This document shows positions 1-8,596 of a stretch of 64,000 bases of DNA, piece by piece. The notes below the pieces were generated by a model that was given only the letters and a program-made list of their open reading frames with translations, made no database searches and had not been told where the DNA came from. Made by a program: the position numbers and the translations under genes. This DNA is from M3007 sp031373665 (GTDB lineage Bacteria; Bacteroidota; Bacteroidia; Chitinophagales; Saprospiraceae), in NCBI GenBank assembly GCA_031373665.1, contig JANMMZ010000010.1, positions 1 to 64,000 on the forward strand, written 5' to 3'. The number at the start of each line of letters is the position of its first letter. Positions within the stretch are counted from its first letter, which is position 1.

Positions 1-172
1 ACAGATTCCGGGCATATAATTATTTGTTGCGTTTATATTCATTCGACATAGTAAGATTATTTTCATAAATACAATCGCACCGAACTCTACGTGGCTGTCA
101 ACTGCCCGCTAGACGCAGCAGTTTGACAGTCACGCTAACGTAAGCCATTTTAAGAGACTACCTACATCAACT
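1..172. other. Left-edge intergenic stretch with attC-like hairpin
   Basis: AT-rich sequence with no gene seen. It contains an imperfect hairpin at about 88-138: the arm CTGTCAACTGC (95-105) faces GCAGTTTGACAG (118-129), pairing with one extra base on the right side, and pairing continues outward (TACGTG against CACGCTA) with another unpaired base. Paired arms with bulged bases are typical of integron attC sites. The flanking 7-mers (ACCGAAC on the left, GTAAGCC on the right) only loosely fit the attC core consensus. No integrase is visible in the window. Confidence 0.3.
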
Positions 173-916
173 ATGAAATTCACAGAAATAAACTATCTAA
201 ACCTTAAAAATAATTATTCAGAATATCTGGATAAAGGAAAAAGTATTGGAGACAATTTTGGTGGACCAAGCTTACATTTTCATCAACGAGCATTAAGTGA
301 ACTTGAAAAAAAATTTCTTAGTAGGGCACACATTGAAATGATTTATGCAACACTTGCTTCATGGGGAATGCACAGAATGGGAAATACCCAAACTAAGATG
401 GTTAACTTCAGTAAATTTGAAAGTTCAATTTTAACTCATAAAAAAATATTAAATGACCTAAAAGGGCTAAGAATGGAAAATATAAGCACTGCTGACTTAC
501 CGGGAGTAATTAAAAATTTGAGTGACATTTGTTTTGCCCTTAAGACTTCTGAATCCAATTCTCGTATTGTAGGTAATTCAAAAACGCTTGCACATATCTT
601 ACCCGACATAATTCCTCCAATTGACAGACAATATACAATAAGATTCTTTACATCTGAATCTAAAGATTTCATAAATGACAAAGGGAAATTTAAACAGTCT
701 CCAGACTTTAAAGACTCCGATGAAGAAAAATACTTTTCCTATATTTTAGAAAAAACATACGATTTTGTAAATCACATAAAAGCAGACAAACAGATCAGTT
801 TGGATAAATTATTTAATACCTCTTATCCTAAAATTTTTGACAATCTTATCATGACATATATTGGGACATTTAGACAGTGTCCTGCCCCCCCTTATGTTGC
901 TACCACTTTAAAGTAG
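173..916 (+). CDS. Orphan protein of unknown function, 3' end replaced
   Basis: A 247-residue protein with no domain I recognise. It is rich in Lys, Asn and Ile and its DNA is visibly more AT-rich than the genes that follow, which suggests accessory or transferred origin. A block with GNSKTLAHILPDIIPPIDRQ near the middle looks like a conserved folded core. It has no signal peptide or membrane segment, so it is probably cytoplasmic. The last 12 residues (from Cys236) are proline-rich and unlike the rest. They are encoded by a C-run sequence starting at 878 that resembles a transposon end, so the natural C terminus is probably lost. The gene starts about 35 bp after an attC-like hairpin, as a cassette gene would. 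The coding assignment is fairly safe; the function is unknown. Confidence 0.6.
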   Translation: MKFTEINYLNLKNNYSEYLDKGKSIGDNFGGPSLHFHQRALSELEKKFLSRAHIEMIYATLASWGMHRMGNTQTKMVNFSKFESSILTHKKILNDLKGLRMENISTADLPGVIKNLSDICFALKTSESNSRIVGNSKTLAHILPDIIPPIDRQYTIRFFTSESKDFINDKGKFKQSPDFKDSDEEKYFSYILEKTYDFVNHIKADKQISLDKLFNTSYPKIFDNLIMTYIGTFRQCPAPPYVATTLK

Positions 917-930
917 AGACTTTTGTTTTC
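878..930. mobile_element. Possible insertion-sequence end remnant
   Basis: The sequence starting TGTCCTGCCCCCCCTTATG abruptly changes the composition at the 3' end of the preceding gene. A TG start followed by CTGCCCCC resembles, from memory, ends of IS3-family elements. No transposase and no matching opposite end were found nearby, so at most this is a solo end or decayed remnant. Confidence 0.25.
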
Positions 931-949
931 GGATTGGGCACCCTGAAGT

Positions 950-991
950 AAAACAAAAAAAGCCCTGCAACACGCATGGTGCTGCAGGGCT
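950..991 (-). terminator. Rho-independent terminator of the 160-aa gene
   Basis: Perfect 9-bp arms AGCCCTGCA (961-969) and TGCAGGGCT (983-991) with further pairing inside the loop. On the minus strand the hairpin is followed by a T-rich tract (complement of 950-960). It sits 25 bp past the stop of the minus-strand gene at 1016-1498. Confidence 0.8.
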
Positions 992-1015
992 TCTTTACAT
1001 CCTGTCAATTTCCCC

Positions 1016-1498
1016 CTACTCCGCTGTTACAGCGATTTTGGCCGCCGCTGTTCTTGGGAAAAACTGTTTGAGTTCGTTGTACTTGGTCACGAAACCGCCT
1101 GCCGTTGTTTCCTTCTTGTACTGCGTGAAGGAATAGTCCACCAGCGCATTTTGAAAGTTGTCATAGTCGTGCAGGATTTTCGCGTTTTCCATCGTCTCCA
1201 AGATCGAGCGCAAGCGGGTGATACGAGTCTCAAGCACGCTGCGGTCGTTGTAGTCTGCCGCAAACTCGGGCCAATCTACATCGGGGCTGCAATAATCCGG
1301 TTGAGCCTTGCAATAGTCATAGACTTTGTTCACGAACAGTTTGTTGGTTTCATTGATGCTCCCGTAGCGCTTCCGTTCTTCCGGGCTGAGGTTTTGCTTT
1401 TTGTTAAGCAGTGCTTTTTCCAAAGCATCAATGGATAGATCAAGGATGTTGATCTCTTCTGGCTGGAGGTGCTGTTGCACTAAATCATGAAATGGCAT
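1016..1498 (-). CDS. Small soluble protein of unknown function
   Basis: A 160-residue acidic, mostly helical protein without signal peptide or membrane segment. I do not recognise a named domain. From memory it resembles a Bacteroidota family of unknown function with the motifs NKLFVNKVYDYC near the middle, SPDVDWPEF after it, and a C-terminal TKYNELKQFFPR, but I cannot confirm this. It is a monocistronic unit: its own terminator lies downstream and a long noncoding region upstream. Two copies of TCACGGTGAA exactly 21 bp apart lie 30-60 bp upstream of the start and may be an operator. Confidence 0.6.
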   Translation of the reverse strand: MPFHDLVQQHLQPEEINILDLSIDALEKALLNKKQNLSPEERKRYGSINETNKLFVNKVYDYCKAQPDYCSPDVDWPEFAADYNDRSVLETRITRLRSILETMENAKILHDYDNFQNALVDYSFTQYKKETTAGGFVTKYNELKQFFPRTAAAKIAVTAE

Positions 1499-1528
1499 GA
1501 TGGATAAGTTTTTAGGAAACTGCCTTTG

Positions 1529-1560
1529 TCACGGTGAATCAGACAAGTTTCACGGTGAAA
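1529..1560. promoter_or_regulatory. Candidate operator: paired TCACGGTGAA palindromes
   Basis: TCACGGTGAA occurs at 1529-1538 and again at 1550-1559. The second copy is embedded in the longer palindrome TTTCACGGTGAAA (1548-1560, 6-bp arms around one G). The 21-bp spacing is two helical turns, so both copies face the same side of the DNA. The pair lies just upstream of the minus-strand gene starting at 1498. Confidence 0.4.
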
Positions 1561-1795
1561 AAATAAAGAATTCAGTTGCAATATATGGGGGCAAAGGGCT
1601 TTTTCCGCAAGGGCTTTGATTCAGTTTAACAAAAATATAACGTATAATTATTTGTTTTTCAATATAATACATTGGTTTATTTTAATAATATAAATTGCAA
1701 ATTTTTATAAACTGTCCGCAAAGGAACACAAGTACCGTTTTGTTTTACGGGAATGGGTGGCCGTCTTTTAAAGAAGTATTTAGGCTTTTTATCCA

Positions 1796-2019
1796 TATTT
1801 TTAGGTTCCGAACCTAAATTTTTGGGTCTTGGATCTAATTGTTTGGGTAATTTGATGAAACGTTTAGGTTGTTTTGAGAAACGTTTGGGTGATTTTGAGA
1901 AGCGTTTAGGTTGTTTTGAGATGTGTTTAGGTTTTTGCAATCTGCAAAACCCAAACGTTTGGGTGAGTTAGCCAAACACTTCTCAAAACGACCTAAAGTT
2001 TTAGGTTCGGAACCTAAAA
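1796..2019. repeat. 21-bp tandem repeats with flanking palindromes
   Basis: Five degenerate 21-bp units start at 1840, 1861, 1882, 1903 and 1924, each beginning (C/T)GTTTRGGT and most containing TTTTGAGA. An inverted copy of the unit lies at 1971-1997. Two near-identical palindromes, TTTAGGTTCCGAACCTAAA (1800-1818) and its extended complement at 1999-2019, flank the array. A perfect 16-bp palindrome ACCCAAACGTTTGGGT lies at 1949-1964. Because 21 is divisible by three, both strands carry open frames of 7-residue repeats (LGCFEKR on plus, PKRFSKQ on minus), which I consider spurious. Confidence 0.85.
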
Positions 2020-2301
2020 ATACGCCCATTTGACGTAAAACGATCTCAAAACAATCCAAAGGCTTCGCTCCAATACGGAAAGACTTGACAAATAAACCGG
2101 AGCACATCGCTCCCCGCTATTGACCCGATGTGAGATCTGAACAAAAAGCAATAATAAAAATTTGATAAGAGTCCCAACTCCCTCCACCCTCGTTGCGTCT
2201 TAGTAGTATATTTAACAATGGAAAAGGTTGGGCAACGATTGTCTCTTTTATAATGATTGTGAAGAGATTAATTCCGAGCCACCTCCGAATTAAAATTTAA
2301 C

Positions 2302-3966
2302 ATGAAAAAAAACATTATTTTTGCCTTATTAGCCCTATTTTTAACACCATGGACGGGTCAAGCCCAAAACTGGAAATGGGCTAAAAGCCTCAGTACACCA
2401 AACAATGCCACGGCTATAAATAATCTCAACGCGTACCCCGGAAAACACGCACTTGTCAGTGGCTCTTTTGCCGCCCCAACACTCACCTTCGGTACTCAAA
2501 CCCTCACCAACGCCGGACAAGACGATGGGTTTGCAGCCCTTGCAGATGAAATGGGGCAGTACATTTGGGCTGCCAAGTTTGGCGGTTCTAATCGTGATTT
2601 TGTGGTGGATGCCGCTGCTGCTCCAAACGGTGATTTTGCCGTGGTGGGCAATTTTACAAGTATTTCCTTACCAATCGGCAGTGCTAACCTCATTAACAGT
2701 GGTGAAACAGATGCCTTTATTGCCAAATACAAAGCAGATAAAACCCTCGCCTGGGCTAAAAAAATCGGCACGCCCGATATAGACGAAGCAAGCAGCGTGG
2801 CCTTGGATGCTGACGGAAATACTTACGTCTTGGGACATGTACTGAATAAACTCACGCTGGCAACCGAGCATGTTTTCCTGCGAAAATACGATGCAAGCGG
2901 AAACCTTGTATGGGAAAAAAAAGGCACTAACCCGAATGGCGCTCTGAAATCTACCGTCATGACGCTTGATGCCAACCAGCAGGTATATGTCAGTGGTTGT
3001 TTTTGGGGCACCGTAAGTTTTGACAACACATCCATGACAAATGATACGGCTTTTGCTGCATACATCGTTAAATATAGCCCTTCCGGCACCGTATTGGATA
3101 CTTATTTGAATGGGAATTTGAGCAGAATCAACGACATTCAAACACAAAGTAGCACCCTCCATTTCTGTGCGGAGCGTGGGAGCGGATGCTTTGGTTGGGG
3201 CTGGCCTTTGGCGCGGTCTGAAGTGCAATTAGTCAAACTTGATTCTGATCTCAATCAGATTTGGCATAAAACCGCTGGCGGCGTGGAAGACTGCCAAAGC
3301 TTCGATATTGCCAAAAGCCTTAGTTTAGACGATCATGGAAATGCCTATCTCACAGGCTATTTTTTCAGCGATACCCTCTCTTTTGCGGGTCAAGCCCTGC
3401 CTAATTTTTTCAATATCCACTATTTCTATCCTCAAATATTTGTCATGAAATATTCTCCAAGCGGCGAAGAATTGTGGGGCAAATCCCTAGGTGGTATCCA
3501 TTCTGATGAAGGTACGGGCATCCTTGCTATTGGCGACGACCAGTTTTACCTCGGAGGCGATTTCGAGTCTGCCGCTGTTAATTTTGGGTCGGTTGACTTG
3601 CAAAACACGGGCACCTTGGATTCTATGTACGTCCATCTCAGACCATCCCGTTTTGTCCGACAAACAATGGGCTTTTTGGCCGTTTTTGACGGTGATATTA
3701 GCAGCGTCCATCCTGAGCCCGCCTTTGATGGGATGGTCATTTTTCCAAACCCTGTCACCGACCATATCACCTTGCGGCTAAAATCGCCTGCCCAATCGCC
3801 ACTTCACTTGCAAATCAGCACAGCGGATGGCCGGGTACTCCGCCAATCTAAACATAGCGGTCAATCGCTTTACCTCCAAGAAGACCTTACGGGGTTGCCT
3901 TCTGGGTTGTATATCGTTTCGGTTCGGTCGGAAAATGGACTATTTTCGACTAAATTTGTGAAATAA
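2302..3966 (+). CDS. Secreted SBBP beta-propeller protein, T9SS type A
   Basis: A 554-residue exported protein. Residues 1-21 are a signal peptide (basic start, hydrophobic core, cleavage near GQA-Q). About 25-450 is a series of beta-propeller blades of the SBBP type, recognisable from recurring phrases such as WAKKIGT, ALDADGNTYVLGH, FIAKYKADK and VMKYSPSGE. The C-terminal 75 residues carry the T9SS sorting domain, starting VIFPNPVTDHITLRL and ending with the usual SGLYIVSVRSENG strand and a Lys-rich tip. The protein is therefore predicted to be carried across the outer membrane by T9SS and anchored to or released from the cell surface. Its ligand cannot be told from sequence. The next gene, also a T9SS substrate, follows after 42 bp in the same direction and may be cotranscribed. 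Confidence 0.88.
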   Translation: MKKNIIFALLALFLTPWTGQAQNWKWAKSLSTPNNATAINNLNAYPGKHALVSGSFAAPTLTFGTQTLTNAGQDDGFAALADEMGQYIWAAKFGGSNRDFVVDAAAAPNGDFAVVGNFTSISLPIGSANLINSGETDAFIAKYKADKTLAWAKKIGTPDIDEASSVALDADGNTYVLGHVLNKLTLATEHVFLRKYDASGNLVWEKKGTNPNGALKSTVMTLDANQQVYVSGCFWGTVSFDNTSMTNDTAFAAYIVKYSPSGTVLDTYLNGNLSRINDIQTQSSTLHFCAERGSGCFGWGWPLARSEVQLVKLDSDLNQIWHKTAGGVEDCQSFDIAKSLSLDDHGNAYLTGYFFSDTLSFAGQALPNFFNIHYFYPQIFVMKYSPSGEELWGKSLGGIHSDEGTGILAIGDDQFYLGGDFESAAVNFGSVDLQNTGTLDSMYVHLRPSRFVRQTMGFLAVFDGDISSVHPEPAFDGMVIFPNPVTDHITLRLKSPAQSPLHLQISTADGRVLRQSKHSGQSLYLQEDLTGLPSGLYIVSVRSENGLFSTKFVK

Positions 3967-4008
3967 GGAACGTGCAAATAATTCCTAAGTATAAAAAACT
4001 GAACAACA

Positions 4009-7000
4009 ATGCTCCGTATTACACTCCAGATTAAAGTTGCACTCATGGTCAGTGCCATTTTAGTCTTCCAAAATATCCATGCCCAAATCCAAATCAACGA
4101 ACTGCTGGCTGTCAATTCCACCGTGACACATGATCCGGATTTCGGCGAATTCTCGGATTTTGTGGAACTGCGCAACGCGTCCGCAGCCGCCGTCCATCTC
4201 GAGGGCTACTATCTCACGGATGACCCCACTGATAAAAAAAAATGGGCATTGCCACTGCTGACCCTTGCCGCTGGAGATTTTCTCCTGATCTGGACAGACG
4301 GGCAGAGCAAACACACTGGTGATACGGCTTTTGTAGCATATAAAAACGCCATGGAAAACATGACTGGCGAGCACGCCAATTTCCGCCTGAGCGGAGACGG
4401 TGAGTACCTCGGCGTGTTTAATCCTCAGGGCGGCTTATCTGATGAAATAACCTTTTGCGTACAAACAAGTGATGTGTCTTATGGGCGATCGGCCATTTCA
4501 CCCAATCAATGGCTTTACTTCGGAGAACCTACCCCTGGCGCAGCCAATTCCACCTTTGGCTCGGCGTTGATGGAAACACCGGGCGTACCCATTTTTTCGC
4601 TTTCTGAAGGCTTTTACCCGACCTCACAAATGCTGCACTTGGATGCACAAGAACCTGGAGCAGTCATTCGTTTCACTTTTGACGGAACCACGCCTCATGC
4701 AAACTCCCTCATATTCACCGACAGTTTTCCGCTTAACCTGAACTTAACCATCAAGGCTAGGCTCTATGTTTCGGGTAAAATGCCGGGTAAGGTTGTTACG
4801 AAGTCATATTTTATTTATGAAAGCAACCAACTGCCCGTACTTGCCATCAGTTCCAATGCTGATAACCTATATGGTTTTGATTTCGGTATCCTACAAAATG
4901 CGATCAAAGACCGTGAAGTGCCCGCTACTATTGAATACTTTGAGCCGAGTACGGGTCAACGAGCGTTCATAGCAGGGGTTGGGCTACGGGTATTCGGTAC
5001 TTCGATTTATAACTTGCCACAACGCCCCATTTCCGTGCGTTTTAAAGAAAAGTACGGTGACGAATTCCTACGTTATCCCTTATTTGAGGGCAAATCCATT
5101 CCCCGTTATTCATCCTTTTTGTTGCGCAATGGTGGCAACGATTACAACACTGCCTATTTTCGTGACGGATTGGGCGTGAACCTCGTAAAAGGCAAAATGG
5201 ACATTGATTATCAGGACTATAAGCCTTGTGTGGTGTTCATTAATGGTCAGTATAATGGCATTTATGAACTCCGGGAGCGTCTCGACGAGCCGTACATAGG
5301 CAGTAATCATGAGGTCAATCCTGATAATTTAGACTACCTAGAAGATAGTCTTCAGGTCGTAACAGGAGATCAACATCATATCGCAGATCTGATGGATTTT
5401 GTGAAAAATCACGACTTGAATGATGCTTCCAATTTTGCCAAAGTCGCTGCGCAAATTGACCTCAATGAATGGACGAATTACCTGATTCTAAGGGCTTTTA
5501 TCGGCTATCAAATCGGTGACCTCAATAATCACTACTGGCGCAGCCGCGATACTGGCGGCTCATGGCGATGGATAGTTGCCGATCTGGAACACGGCTTCGG
5601 TCAACTTGGCGGCGACCTTGTCCAGGAAAATACCATTGCAAAACTAGCAGGTCTTTCGGGTAACTTGCCTGAATGGGCCACCCTGTTTTTCAATCGCCTG
5701 CTACAAAATCCTCGGTTCCGCGACGGTTTCATCCAACGCTCAGCGGCTTACCTGAATACCATTTTTCTACCTGCCACCACTTTTGCTACGGTGGACAGCC
5801 TTAAAAATTTGTTTCAGTCTCAAATGCCAAGGCATATTGGCCGCTGGAATTCACCACCTTCTATCCAAGCCTGGGAGGGCAATATTGGTAACATCAAAAC
5901 TTTTTTGCAAAATAGACCAACCCACTACCGCCGCCACCTTACTGAACTTTTTGGCAAACAGGATAGCGTACACGTTTCCCTGCAAATTGTCGGACAAGGA
6001 AAGGTGATTCTGAGCGGTGTACCATTTTCTCAAAATACGGAAGGGTCTTTTTTCAAAAATACAGAATGCGCTCTGGAAGCCGTACCAGCATCTGGTTACC
6101 GGTTCGTGGGGTGGCAGGGGTTGAATGGCACAAGTGTAAATACCAGCCTGATCCCTGTCACTGATACTGCTTTTACTGCGATTTTTGAAAATTTGGCCAA
6201 TATCAGCATTATTCCACCCCTCATTTCAGCAGATACTACCCTGTCAGCGGCCGCTTCACCCTGGTACGGTTTTGAAGATGTGACGGTGTTGCCTGGGGTA
6301 CATCTGACGGTGGAGGCTGGCTCAACGCTGCTGCTGACCGACGGCGTTTGTATCAATGTGAAAGGCGGCTTATATTTAAACGGTTCGCCAGACCAACGCA
6401 TTAGCATCCAGCCAGACCCTTCTCCCTCCGCCAGGCATTCATTTTATGGACAATCGGGTCATTGGGGCAGTATCTCGGCAGATAATCCTACAGATAGCCT
6501 CATACTCCGCTATACCGATCTGCGCGGTGGCAGTTTTGGACGCGACCGAATCCGCCATTTTTCTGCTATTTCAACCTATAATACCCCTCTAAGGGTGGAA
6601 CACTCTACGATCACAGGGGGCAAAGCCCCACTCATTGCCAGAGGTGGCAGTGTCTATATTGGGCATTCAGAGTTCCACTCTTTTGTGGGGTGCAATGGTT
6701 TCATCAGTCTGTATGATATGGCTTCTCCACTCATAGAACATTGTATTTTCAAGGGCAACCGCGCCATCAATACTGATGCCATTGATCTAAAAGGCATTCA
6801 AGACGGCATCGTGCGAGACAATGAAGTGTATGGTTTCCTTGGTTCTAACTGTGATGGAATTGATGTCGGCATTTATTCGCAGAATATGCTTGTGGAGCAT
6901 AACATCATCCACGATTGCTCCGACAAAGGCATTTCTATCGGTTCGCAATCCAACGCGCTGATTCGCCGCAACGTGATTTATGATTGTGACCTTGGTGTGG

Positions 7001-8586
7001 CTTTGAAGGATAGCCTCTCTGTCGCATATATTGACCAAAATACGTTTTACGGCAACCGTCAGGCAGTGGCCTGTTATGAAAAAAGTGCGTTGCGAGGGGG
7101 CAGCAAAGCCTTTGTTAAAAATACGATTCTCTCAAACAGCACGGAACTAAGCACCTTTTTTGATTCAAAGTCCGAAATACAAGTCAGTTATTCCCTCTCT
7201 GACGGGGAGCCGCTGCCCGGTATTGGCAATTTGAATGCCAACCCCTTGTTGGTGGATCCTTCAACTGGGAATTTTGAACTTTCACCAGGTTCGTCCTGTA
7301 TTGACGCTGGTGATCCAATTTCCTCCAATGACCCCGACGGTAGCCCCGCTGACATGGGGGCTTATTATACCCACACAGGTGCTTTTGCTTTAACGCTACA
7401 GGTCAACGAATTTAACTATCACCCGCCCTTCAACTATCCTACCGGGGACTGGGTAGAACTACACAACCGCAGCAGTCAAGCGATTGATCTCTCTGGTTGG
7501 CGCATGACTCAAGGGTTGTATGAGTTTGTCTTTCAAGAAAATACGATCGTTGCACCAGATGGTTACCTCGTGGTTTGTCAGGACACTGCCCAGTTCAAGG
7601 TTTTTTACCCCGAATCTGGCCTGCTGGCAGGGAATTTTCACTTCGATTTGGACAACAAAGCGGGAAAAATCGCGCTGTACGATCCTGCTGGTAGGCTTGC
7701 TCACCGTGTGCGCTATGCTGATTCCCGGCCTTGGCCACCCCTCGCAGATGGGCTTGGTGCCACCGTAGAATTGGTGTTGGGTCAAGATGGTAACCTACCC
7801 ACCGACTGGCGCGAAAGCCATGTGCTGCTGGGTACTCCCGGTACTCCGAACAGCACGGTAACCGATGTTTCGGGGCTGTTTGTCAACGAAATATTGGCCA
7901 CCAACATCCAAGCCCTGCCCGATGAACAGGGCGAGTACGACGACTGGTTTGAACTGTACAACGCCTCCGACGACTCGGTGAACATCGGCGGTCTATGCTT
8001 TACTGACAATGAGAACACGCCTTGTCGGTGGCAACTGCCCCTGCATTTTCCTGCAAAAACGACCCTGCCTCCCTATGGCTTCCTGCTACTTTGGGCAGAT
8101 GGACAGACCGAGCAGGGGCTTCTTCATACTAATTTCAAACTCAGTGCCGGGGGCGAAAGGGTGGCTGTTTACCAACGGGTTGGCACAGGCTATGTGGAAC
8201 GGGAAAACCTTGTTTTTGGGCAACAAAGCCCCGATATTTCATGGGGACGCTACCCGGACGGCAGCGCAGATACGCGAATGATGTACCCGACACCATCAGC
8301 AACCAATGTGTCATCAGGCACGAATGAACCAGGCGTTAAGACTTTGGAGATGTTTCCCAATCCTTTTTCGGACCAACTGTTTTTTGATGCTAAAAAAGTG
8401 GAAAAACCTTACCACTTGACGATGCTGAACGCATTGGGGCAGGTGGTTTATGAGGTAAATGGACTCCGGGAGGAGCATTTACGCCTGGAGCGGAATGGTT
8501 TGCCTGATGGGGTTTATTTGGTGGTGGTAGTGGATGAAAAGGGGGAGCGATTTGTAGGTAAAGTGATAGCAACGGTTTCTCCCTGA
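4009..8586 (+). CDS. Giant secreted LTD/CotH/beta-helix protein, T9SS
   Basis: A 1525-residue multidomain surface protein. In order: signal peptide 1-25; lamin-tail domain about 27-175 (INELLAVNS start); chitobiase C-terminal-like domain about 185-270; CotH kinase domain about 275-640 with FLLRNGG, GQYNGIYELRERLDEPY and the acidic site VADLEHGFG near 520; an InlB-type bacterial repeat about 655-705 (YRFVGWQGL); a right-handed parallel beta-helix about 765-1120 ending CIDAGDP...DMGAYY; a second and third lamin-tail domain about 1130-1430; and a T9SS sorting domain from about 1445 (MFPNPFSDQLFF). CotH proteins are atypical kinases in spores and some effectors; their role in secreted Bacteroidota proteins is not settled. 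The combination suggests a cell-surface structural or adhesive protein that could modify itself or its partners. Confidence 0.88.
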   Translation: MLRITLQIKVALMVSAILVFQNIHAQIQINELLAVNSTVTHDPDFGEFSDFVELRNASAAAVHLEGYYLTDDPTDKKKWALPLLTLAAGDFLLIWTDGQSKHTGDTAFVAYKNAMENMTGEHANFRLSGDGEYLGVFNPQGGLSDEITFCVQTSDVSYGRSAISPNQWLYFGEPTPGAANSTFGSALMETPGVPIFSLSEGFYPTSQMLHLDAQEPGAVIRFTFDGTTPHANSLIFTDSFPLNLNLTIKARLYVSGKMPGKVVTKSYFIYESNQLPVLAISSNADNLYGFDFGILQNAIKDREVPATIEYFEPSTGQRAFIAGVGLRVFGTSIYNLPQRPISVRFKEKYGDEFLRYPLFEGKSIPRYSSFLLRNGGNDYNTAYFRDGLGVNLVKGKMDIDYQDYKPCVVFINGQYNGIYELRERLDEPYIGSNHEVNPDNLDYLEDSLQVVTGDQHHIADLMDFVKNHDLNDASNFAKVAAQIDLNEWTNYLILRAFIGYQIGDLNNHYWRSRDTGGSWRWIVADLEHGFGQLGGDLVQENTIAKLAGLSGNLPEWATLFFNRLLQNPRFRDGFIQRSAAYLNTIFLPATTFATVDSLKNLFQSQMPRHIGRWNSPPSIQAWEGNIGNIKTFLQNRPTHYRRHLTELFGKQDSVHVSLQIVGQGKVILSGVPFSQNTEGSFFKNTECALEAVPASGYRFVGWQGLNGTSVNTSLIPVTDTAFTAIFENLANISIIPPLISADTTLSAAASPWYGFEDVTVLPGVHLTVEAGSTLLLTDGVCINVKGGLYLNGSPDQRISIQPDPSPSARHSFYGQSGHWGSISADNPTDSLILRYTDLRGGSFGRDRIRHFSAISTYNTPLRVEHSTITGGKAPLIARGGSVYIGHSEFHSFVGCNGFISLYDMASPLIEHCIFKGNRAINTDAIDLKGIQDGIVRDNEVYGFLGSNCDGIDVGIYSQNMLVEHNIIHDCSDKGISIGSQSNALIRRNVIYDCDLGVALKDSLSVAYIDQNTFYGNRQAVACYEKSALRGGSKAFVKNTILSNSTELSTFFDSKSEIQVSYSLSDGEPLPGIGNLNANPLLVDPSTGNFELSPGSSCIDAGDPISSNDPDGSPADMGAYYTHTGAFALTLQVNEFNYHPPFNYPTGDWVELHNRSSQAIDLSGWRMTQGLYEFVFQENTIVAPDGYLVVCQDTAQFKVFYPESGLLAGNFHFDLDNKAGKIALYDPAGRLAHRVRYADSRPWPPLADGLGATVELVLGQDGNLPTDWRESHVLLGTPGTPNSTVTDVSGLFVNEILATNIQALPDEQGEYDDWFELYNASDDSVNIGGLCFTDNENTPCRWQLPLHFPAKTTLPPYGFLLLWADGQTEQGLLHTNFKLSAGGERVAVYQRVGTGYVERENLVFGQQSPDISWGRYPDGSADTRMMYPTPSATNVSSGTNEPGVKTLEMFPNPFSDQLFFDAKKVEKPYHLTMLNALGQVVYEVNGLREEHLRLERNGLPDGVYLVVVVDEKGERFVGKVIATVSP

Positions 8587-8596
8587 GCAGTGGTAA

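Larger units (their letters stand above)
1499..2301. other. 803-bp noncoding region
   Basis: No convincing gene. It holds the palindrome pair near 1529-1560, an AT-rich stretch around 1600-1720, the 21-bp repeat and palindrome cluster at 1796-2019, and then about 280 bp with nothing notable up to the next gene at 2302. No clear TAnnTTTG box was found in front of 2302. Confidence 0.6.

Noticed and set aside
878..930. Intact insertion sequence
   Set aside because: No transposase frame or opposite terminal repeat within reach; only an end-like sequence is visible.
1548..1560. TTTCACGGTGAAA as a parS site
   Set aside because: It has an odd central base and lacks the full 16-bp parS consensus, is far from parAB, and is better explained as one of a pair of operators.
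1840..1944. Possible CRISPR array
   Set aside because: Units are directly adjacent without unique spacers, degenerate and only 21 bp; no cas genes.
1677..2107. Three overlapping small frames with 7-residue repeats (PKRFSKQ, LGCFEKR)
   Set aside because: They follow a 21-bp DNA repeat on both strands, which opens all frames in register; no start signal or conserved composition supports a protein.
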